This document shows positions 6,998-10,846 of a stretch of 10,846 nucleotides of DNA, one piece after another (position 1 is the first letter of the stretch; the number at the start of each line of letters is the position of its first letter). The stretch is from Streptococcus sp. Lineage in GTDB: Bacteria > Bacillota > Bacilli > Lactobacillales > Aerococcaceae. A model generated the notes under the pieces. The model saw nothing but the letters and a program-made list of their open reading frames with translations. It made no database searches and was not told where the DNA came from. The DNA lies in assembly GCA_015264885.1 (NCBI GenBank), contig JABZYY010000015.1:1-10846 (forward strand), in the 5' to 3' direction. The position numbers and the translations under genes were made by a program.

Positions 6998-7858
6998 TTA
7001 TTTCGCAGGAATTACAGAACCATCTGTATATTTTTCGTTGATGAATTTACGGATTTCATCACTTTGTAACGCTTTGATTAAAGCTTGAATTTTTGCTTTA
7101 TCTTTATCAGCAGGTTTTACAGCGACTAAGTTAGCGTATGGTGAGCTTCCATCTTCTAAAGCGATTGAATCTTTCACTGGTGAAAGTTTAGCATCGATTG
7201 CGAAGTTTGAGTTGATGATCACTGCATCGCCTTCATTGTTTTCGTATGTTGATACTAATAATTCAGGTGCGATTTCTGTTTTGATTTGGATATTCTTTGG
7301 ATTTTCAGCAATGTCGCTTAATCCAGCAGTTACAGGGTTCACGCCATCTTTTAATTTAATTAATCCAGCTTTTGTGAAGAAGCTTAAGAAACGTCCTACT
7401 TCAGCAGGGTTTGTTGATGCATATACCACTGCGTTATCTGGTAATTCTTTTAATGATTTATATTTCTTAGAGTAAATTGCCATTGGTTCGATATGAACGT
7501 TCCCTACAGAAACTAAATCTTGGTTATGTTCTTTGTTGAATTTATCAAGATATGGAGTGTGTTGGAAGTAGTTTGCATCCGCATCTCCTCCGTAAACGAT
7601 GTTGTTTGGTGTTACGTAGTCGTTTACGATGTTAATTTCTAATTTGTAACCTTCTTTTTCTAAGATTGGTTTAGCTGCTTCTAAGATTTCAGCGTGAGGT
7701 GCTGGTGAAGCTACTACTGTAATTGTTTTATCTTCTGCTTTTGCTGCTTTTGCAGCTTCTGTTGTGCTTTCTGATTTTGCTGAGTTGTTTCCGCAAGCTA
7801 CTAATGCTGTTGCTAAAAGTCCGAATGTTGTTGCTTTGAATAATTTATTAAATTTCAT
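6998..7858 (-). CDS. metQ: Methionine-binding lipoprotein MetQ (NlpA family)
   Basis: The 286-aa product begins with a lipoprotein signal: basic start MKFNKLFK, a hydrophobic core, and the lipobox LVAC with lipidated Cys22. A Ser/Glu/Ala/Lys-rich linker (about 23-45) precedes the NlpA/MetQ fold, with TITVVASPAPHAEIL soon after the linker and the conserved GGDADANYFQHTPYL further on. It captures methionine outside the membrane and delivers it to MetNI. I chose ATG 7858 because AAGGGGA lies 8 nt upstream and the signal peptide starts there. A frame extending to 7930 would add 24 non-signal residues and has no better ribosome binding site. It is controlled by the Met T-box upstream and is the first gene of metQNI. 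Confidence 0.95.
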   Translation of the reverse strand: MKFNKLFKATTFGLLATALVACGNNSAKSESTTEAAKAAKAEDKTITVVASPAPHAEILEAAKPILEKEGYKLEINIVNDYVTPNNIVYGGDADANYFQHTPYLDKFNKEHNQDLVSVGNVHIEPMAIYSKKYKSLKELPDNAVVYASTNPAEVGRFLSFFTKAGLIKLKDGVNPVTAGLSDIAENPKNIQIKTEIAPELLVSTYENNEGDAVIINSNFAIDAKLSPVKDSIALEDGSSPYANLVAVKPADKDKAKIQALIKALQSDEIRKFINEKYTDGSVIPAK

Positions 7859-7859
7859 G

Positions 7860-7964
7860 TTATAAGTCCCCTTTTTGGTTAAATGATTGTTCTTTGTTTG
7901 GAAACCACATGCGCGCTTCGTGATTTCCAACAGATGTTGCTCTGTCCATTTTGGTTTGGGCCAT
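7860..7964 (-). CDS. Possible 34-codon leader ORF between the Met T-box terminator and metQ
   Basis: An open frame starts with ATG right after the T tract of the T-box terminator. It begins MAQTKMDRATSVGNHEARMW and ends TAA one base before the metQ ATG (TAACATG). The only upstream purine-rich match, AGGGGAAG, lies in the 3' arm of the terminator hairpin at a rather long spacing. It would therefore be exposed only when the antiterminator forms. The ORF fills the gap exactly and overlaps the metQ ribosome binding site, which would allow coupling. A 34-codon frame this short can occur by chance. I do not recognise the peptide, and its translation is unproven. Confidence 0.3.
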   Translation of the reverse strand: MAQTKMDRATSVGNHEARMWFPNKEQSFNQKGDL

Positions 7965-8231
7965 AAAAAAAGCTTCCCCTCTACACACTAGAGGCGAAGT
8001 TTTCGCGTTACCACTCTAATTCCGATAAACCTCACAGTTTACCGCTCCAAAAGTACGTTGCATGGTGCAAGATACCCTTGTACGTTATCGAGTACAAATC
8101 GCAAAAGCTTCATCACCTTTGTTGCTCCCAGACCATTTTCAATAAATTGCCCCGTATCCTTTCCCACCAACCGGATTCTCTTTAACGTTCTTCTTTATTT
8201 ACTTATCTGTTCATTGCATTGCTTTATCTGA
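7965..8231 (-). promoter_or_regulatory. Methionine T-box leader of metQNI (specifier ATG)
   Basis: On the minus strand the T-box core TTAGAGTGGTAACGCG lies at 8004-8019. Its TGGT matches the ACCA end of tRNA-Met. The specifier loop is bounded below by CAGA/TCTG and above by AAATAA/TTATT; its 3' side reads GAAAATGG, giving ATG at 8134-8136 followed by G. A GNTG-type loop (GGTGGGAAAGG) sits at the top of stem I. The terminator is CTTC-g-CCTCTA/TAGAGG-g-GAAG (7973-7999) followed by seven T (7965-7971). Uncharged tRNA-Met is predicted to allow read-through into metQNI. Met T-boxes on this transporter are established in several Lactobacillales families. Confidence 0.92.
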
Positions 8232-8238
8232 TGAAACT

Positions 8239-8268
8239 ACTATAAACGATGGAGGTATTCTGAGTCAA
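8239..8268 (-). promoter_or_regulatory. Promoter of the Met T-box-metQNI operon
   Basis: TTGACT (8263-8268) and TATAGT (8239-8244) are 18 bp apart, placing the start near 8232. A second perfect TATAAT lies upstream at 8287-8292 but has no good -35. Confidence 0.75.
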
Positions 8269-8273
8269 TGCGA

Positions 8274-8314
8274 AACTCGTTATTTGATTATACCTGTTTT
8301 TCAGAACTCGTTAT
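8274..8314. repeat. 10-bp direct repeat upstream of the met promoter (operator candidate)
   Basis: ATAACGAGTT (minus-strand reading) occurs at 8305-8314 and 8274-8283, exactly 31 bp apart or about three helical turns. The nearer copy ends 5 bp upstream of the -35. Phased direct repeats beside a -35 suggest a protein-binding site; no regulator is identified. Confidence 0.4.
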
Positions 8315-8339
8315 AACTTTTGTGCATATACTCTTCAAC

Positions 8340-8373
8340 AAAAAAAGAAGGAGCACACAACTGCACTCCTTCT
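8340..8373 (-). terminator. Rho-independent terminator of ftsEX
   Basis: AGAAGGAGTGCA pairs with TGTGCTCCTTCT around a GTTG loop (12 pairs, two of them G-T), followed by a run of T. It starts 11 nt after the ftsX stop codon. Confidence 0.92.
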
Positions 8374-8384
8374 GTCATTTATAA

Positions 8385-9272
8385 CTATTTCTTCAAGAAC
8401 TTTCTCATTGAAAGAACTGAACCAAACGCACCGATAAGAACACCGATGGCAACCATTCCTGCTGAAACATAAATCAAGAATGGATTTGGATCGAGTAGGC
8501 TAAAGCTTGATCCAGAGAAGAAATCTGAACCGCCTTTATACACCCATAGGTATACAGACCATACTAATCCGATTGGGATAATTGAACCGATTAATCCAAT
8601 CATACCGCCTTCTAAGAAGAATGGCCAACGAATGTAAGCTTTTGTCGCCCCTACCAGACGCATGATTTCGATTTCTGTTCTACGTGCATAGATTGTTGCA
8701 CGGATTGTATTTGAAATTAAGAACATCGCTAACGCTAATAGTCCTAAAATAACAACTGCCCCAATATTACGAGCTGTCGCAATGATACGGAACAAGTTAT
8801 CCGCACGAGCTTCCCCGTAACGAACACGCGCTACGTAGTCCATGCCTTCGATTTGTTTCGCAATAGCACTTGTTTTTTGTGGTTCCACTGCTTTTACGTC
8901 GAACGCATTACGAAGTGGGTTCGCATCATTTTTAAATAATGATAACTCTTCTCCGAAGTTCTTTGTTACGTCTTCTAACTCTTCGTCTTTAGAACGGAAA
9001 GTGATAGACTCAACGCCATCTAAGGCTTTAATTTTTGCTTCTAATTCATCTGTTTTTGTTTGGTCAGCTGCCAAATCAATAAACACACGTACGTTTACGT
9101 CATTTTCAATATCTGAACCGATTTTATTCACGTTAAATAGAAGTGATACGAACACCCCTACGATTAATAAGATCATTGATACTGCAGAAACAGCACCAAA
9201 TGTCATCAATCCATTTCTGAAAAGACTCTTGAAGGCGTCACGTATATGACGACCCATAGTTCTAATCTTCAT
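8385..9272 (-). CDS. ftsX: Cell division protein FtsX (ABC transporter-like membrane subunit)
   Basis: The 295-aa product has the FtsX topology: one N-terminal membrane helix (about 22-48), an extracellular domain (about 50-165), then three helices (about 170-193, 216-244 and 266-288). A cytoplasmic RRTEIEIMRLVGAT block lies at 197-210. In Gram-positive bacteria the extracellular domain of FtsX activates a peptidoglycan hydrolase (PcsB/CwlO type) using FtsE ATPase cycles. I chose ATG 9272 because AGGGGG lies about 9 nt upstream and MKIRTMGRHIRDAFKS is the expected FtsX start. A longer in-frame start at 9326 would overlap ftsE by 65 bp with no support. The start overlaps the ftsE end by 11 bp. 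Confidence 0.95.
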   Translation of the reverse strand: MKIRTMGRHIRDAFKSLFRNGLMTFGAVSAVSMILLIVGVFVSLLFNVNKIGSDIENDVNVRVFIDLAADQTKTDELEAKIKALDGVESITFRSKDEELEDVTKNFGEELSLFKNDANPLRNAFDVKAVEPQKTSAIAKQIEGMDYVARVRYGEARADNLFRIIATARNIGAVVILGLLALAMFLISNTIRATIYARRTEIEIMRLVGATKAYIRWPFFLEGGMIGLIGSIIPIGLVWSVYLWVYKGGSDFFSGSSFSLLDPNPFLIYVSAGMVAIGVLIGAFGSVLSMRKFLKK

Positions 9273-9948
9273 ATCCGTATTCCCCCTGTTCTTGGTCACG
9301 TACAATTTGACCATTTTCAATCGCAATTACACGATGCTTTTTCTCGTTAACGATTTGGCTATTGTGTGTTGCCATTACGATTGTTGTTCCTTGTTCGTTG
9401 ATACGCTCAAGGATATCCATAATTTCCATTGACGTTTCTGGGTCAAGGTTCCCTGTTGGCTCATCGGCAATCAGGATTCCAGGTGTATTCACAATTGCAC
9501 GAGCAATCGCTACACGTTGTTGTTCCCCACCAGATAATTCATTTGGGAAATTGCTCATACGGTGTTTTAGGTTTACTAACTCTAAAACGTCTTCAACACG
9601 GCGTTTAATTTCACGAGGTGATTTTTCAATAACCTCCATCGCATATGCCACGTTTTCGTATACAGTTTTATGTTGTAAGAGTTTAAAGTCTTGGAAGACA
9701 ACCCCTACATAACGGCGTAAGTACGGAATTTGACGATCTCTAATTTTCATTAAATCATATTTACCTACACGAATTCTACCTTTAGTCGCTTTTTCTTCGC
9801 GATACATCATTTTAATGAAAGTTGATTTACCTGCACCAGAAGGCCCTACTACATAAACGAACTCTCCATCCTTAATTTGGATAGATAAATTATTAATAGC
9901 AGTGATGCCTTTATTATATTTCTTAGTTACATTCATCATTTCAATCAT
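9262..9948 (-). CDS. ftsE: Cell division ATP-binding protein FtsE
   Basis: The 228-aa ABC ATPase has Walker A GPSGAGKS (35-42), Q-loop Q86, signature LSGGE (138-142), Walker B ILIADEP (158-164) and switch His195. Length and the LSGGEQQRVAIARAIVNTPGI-type core match FtsE. It is the cytoplasmic partner of FtsX and couples ATP hydrolysis to septal peptidoglycan hydrolase control. The ATG at 9948 has only a close GGTGAG as ribosome binding site (about 3-4 nt), so initiation may be weak; Met4 or Met5 are less likely on conservation. It is transcribed with ftsX from an extended -10 promoter about 45 bp upstream. Confidence 0.96.
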   Translation of the reverse strand: MIEMMNVTKKYNKGITAINNLSIQIKDGEFVYVVGPSGAGKSTFIKMMYREEKATKGRIRVGKYDLMKIRDRQIPYLRRYVGVVFQDFKLLQHKTVYENVAYAMEVIEKSPREIKRRVEDVLELVNLKHRMSNFPNELSGGEQQRVAIARAIVNTPGILIADEPTGNLDPETSMEIMDILERINEQGTTIVMATHNSQIVNEKKHRVIAIENGQIVRDQEQGEYGYED

Positions 9949-9991
9949 AAACTCACCAGCTTTCTAATCCTTCGATATTTTAATCCTCCCT

Positions 9992-10000
9992 ATTATAGCA
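9992..10000 (-). promoter_or_regulatory. Extended -10 promoter of ftsEX
   Basis: TGCTATAAT on the minus strand is a perfect extended -10 element, with no good -35 at 17 bp. The start would be near 9985, about 37 nt before the ftsE ATG. Confidence 0.65.
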
Positions 10001-10018
10001 CCCGAATATTACAACCCC

Positions 10019-10047
10019 TTCACATAAGATTACAGAAATATTAAAAT
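10019..10047 (+). promoter_or_regulatory. Candidate plus-strand promoter into the folded element
   Basis: TTCACA (10019-10024) and TAAAAT (10042-10047) are 17 bp apart, each one base off consensus. A transcript would start near 10053, at the foot of the folded element and opposite to all genes of the window. Confidence 0.4.
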
Positions 10048-10231
10048 CAGGATACGAGGGCGAACGCTCAGGGACGAATCATTGGAAACAAACACCGCAA
10101 GGGACTTGATACAAGTCGTGCGGATGTTTGTTGAAATGGACGTCGGCCCTGTGAGCCCGAGTTCAACTTCAGGATACGAGGGAAATCCTTCACAGTGCGA
10201 AGGATTTGGGTGTGGGCATTGCTTCTCGTAT
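10047..10231. other. GC-rich, highly structured intergenic element (ncRNA or small repeat element candidate)
   Basis: This stretch is about 52% GC by hand count (93 of 180 bases, 10051-10230) in an AT-rich setting. It folds into two hairpins. Hairpin A (10062-10164) pairs in order GAAC/GTTC, GCTC/GAGC, GACG/CGTC, TCATT/AATGGA, AACAAACA/TGTTTGTT, CCGCA/TGCGG and GACTTG/CAAGTC around an ATA loop. Hairpin B (10174-10231) pairs ATACGAG/CTCGTAT outside and AAATCCTTC/GAAGGATTT inside. The 14-mer TCAGGATACGAGGG occurs at 10047-10060 and 10169-10182, so either copy could pair with CTCGTAT. I do not recognise it as tmRNA, RNase P, SRP, 6S or a known riboswitch. Strand is undecided: a plus-strand promoter abuts it, and a minus-strand TGCTAATAT (10266-10274) could also serve. 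Confidence 0.5.
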
Positions 10232-10278
10232 GATACTTCATCACTGTAAGACAATACTTCGCTCTATATTAGCAGTAT

Positions 10279-10365
10279 TTACTCATCCTCAAGAAAGTCA
10301 ATAAACCACTGTGCCTTACTCAATGCACATATAGGGTTGAATTTCTTGATAGGCACTGGAGCCCG
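10279..10365 (-). pseudogene. Gene-like 28-codon tail, possible relic
   Basis: The minus strand reads a protein-like segment, PIKKFNPICALSKAQWFIDF then LEDE and a TAA stop, directly after an in-frame TAA at 10366-10368. The residue mix (Trp, Phe, Ile, charged end) looks more like a real C-terminus than random translation. No ribosome binding site or ATG is present; a GTG at 10354-10356 is the only possible start. It may be the last remains of a lost gene. I do not recognise the family, and chance is not excluded. Confidence 0.25.
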
Positions 10366-10442
10366 TTAAACTATCTAGGAAGTTTCACCCAATAATAATA
10401 CAGATAATTAAAACGAACTTAAAACAATTTGCCTCACAATAG

Positions 10443-10466
10443 AAAACACCTAGCTCTCACTAGGTG
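10443..10466 (-). terminator. Rho-independent terminator of prfB
   Basis: CACCTAG/CTAGGTG with a 6-nt loop (10447-10466) is followed by TTTTCTATT on the minus strand, 10 nt after the prfB stop codon. Confidence 0.85.
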
Positions 10467-10476
10467 CTTCCTACTA

Positions 10477-10846
10477 TTATTCTTCAGTTGCTTTCGTTCC
10501 CTCAAGCGTCCATTTTAAGTACGCATCCATAAACGGATCCAAGTCTCCATCCATGACCGCACCAATATTTCCTGTCTCATATCCAGAACGTAAATCTTTT
10601 ACCATTGAATAAGGATGGAACACATAGTTACGAATTTGAGAACCCCAGGCGATATCTTTTTGCTCGCCACGGATAGCTGCCAATTCAGCTGCCTTCTTCT
10701 CTTCTTCTAATTGGAACAATTTCGCCTTCAACATCGCCATCGCCTGGTCTCTGTTTTTAAATTGAGAACGTTGCGCCTGACTCTGCGTCACGATTCCAGT
10801 TGGAATATGCGTAATACGCACCGCAGAAGATGTCTTATTAATATGT
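10477..10846 (-). CDS. prfB: Peptide chain release factor 2, C-terminal part (partial at right edge)
   Basis: The last 123 codons are visible, starting [17 protein letters not shown]. The single base at the edge fits the last base of the Gln codon of the GGQ motif, which lies just outside. The RF2-type tail is clear: [19 protein letters not shown], then [20 protein letters not shown], then [16 protein letters not shown]. This distinguishes it from RF1. RF2 reads UGA and UAA stop codons and triggers peptidyl-tRNA hydrolysis on the ribosome. The frame runs through the GTG at 10821 to the edge, so that codon is internal and not a start. The usual RF2 programmed frameshift site would be far upstream and cannot be checked. 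prfB ahead of ftsEX is a familiar Firmicutes order. Confidence 0.95.
   Translation of the reverse strand, partial: HINKTSSAVRITHIPTGIVTQSQAQRSQFKNRDQAMAMLKAKLFQLEEEKKAAELAAIRGEQKDIAWGSQIRNYVFHPYSMVKDLRSGYETGNIGAVMDGDLDPFMDAYLKWTLEGTKATEE

Noticed and set aside
7859..7930. 24-codon N-terminal extension of metQ
   Set aside because: The lipoprotein signal peptide and the good ribosome binding site both place the start at 7858.
8287..8292. Perfect TATAAT as the main met promoter
   Set aside because: No acceptable -35 at 16-18 bp and no extended -10; TTGACT-18-TATAGT downstream is better.
8842..9249. 135-codon plus-strand frame opposite ftsX
   Set aside because: Ser/Thr/Asn-rich translation is the usual antisense shadow of a real gene; no ribosome binding site.
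9273..9326. 18-codon N-terminal extension of ftsX
   Set aside because: It lies wholly inside ftsE in another frame; the AGGGGG site and FtsX-typical start fit 9272.
10047..10182. Two 14-bp repeats as a CRISPR array
   Set aside because: Only two short copies 122 bp apart, with a folded interval and no cas genes.
10030..10254. 74-codon open frame on the minus strand across the folded element
   Set aside because: It begins with TTG without a convincing ribosome binding site, its translation is dictated by the inverted repeats, and the composition is not protein-like.

Overview
The window reads as chromosomal DNA of a low-GC Gram-positive bacterium of the order Lactobacillales. The grounds are strong AGGAGG-type ribosome binding sites, two T-box leaders (one methionine, one proline), a Met T-box on metQNI, and the gene set prfB, ftsEX, metQNI, proS, galT (class 2) and tsaB. 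A Granulicatella/Carnobacteriaceae-like host is a guess from gene order and style, not something the sequence proves. Every confident gene lies on the minus strand, so transcription runs from the right edge to the left edge. I see no insertion sequence, phage gene, CRISPR array, tRNA or rRNA.

Right to left: (1) 10477-10846, the C-terminal part of prfB (release factor 2), cut by the window edge just after its GGQ motif and closed by a hairpin terminator. (2) 9949-10476, a 528-bp gene-poor gap. It holds a 28-codon gene-like tail (10279-10365), a GC-richer and strongly folded element (about 10047-10231) with a 14-bp direct repeat and a candidate plus-strand promoter, and the extended -10 promoter of ftsE. 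(3) 8385-9948, ftsE-ftsX, which encode the divisome ABC complex that controls peptidoglycan hydrolases, ending in a strong terminator. (4) 7859-8384, a promoter with a 10-bp direct repeat just upstream, a methionine T-box leader with an ATG specifier, and a possible 34-codon ORF placed directly before metQ. (5) 5174-7858, metQ-metN-metI, a methionine ABC importer, with a large hairpin between metQ and metN. (6) 4751-5092, a small MazG-fold pyrophosphohydrolase. (7) 4492-4750, a promoter and a proline T-box leader with a CCT specifier. (8) 1-4459, an apparent operon proS-galT-tsaB-GNAT. It joins an archaeal/eukaryotic-type prolyl-tRNA synthetase, a Leloir-pathway uridylyltransferase, the TsaB subunit of the t6A tRNA-modification machinery, and a RimI-like protein that runs off the left edge.

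The common theme is translation and amino-acid supply. Uncharged tRNA-Met is predicted to switch on methionine import. Uncharged tRNA-Pro is predicted to switch on proS and, with no visible internal promoter, galT, tsaB and the acetyltransferase. The points most worth following up are the folded element at 10047-10231, the tandem GNAT fusion at the left edge, the loss of three of four zinc-ligand cysteines in ProRS, and the direct repeat upstream of the met promoter.
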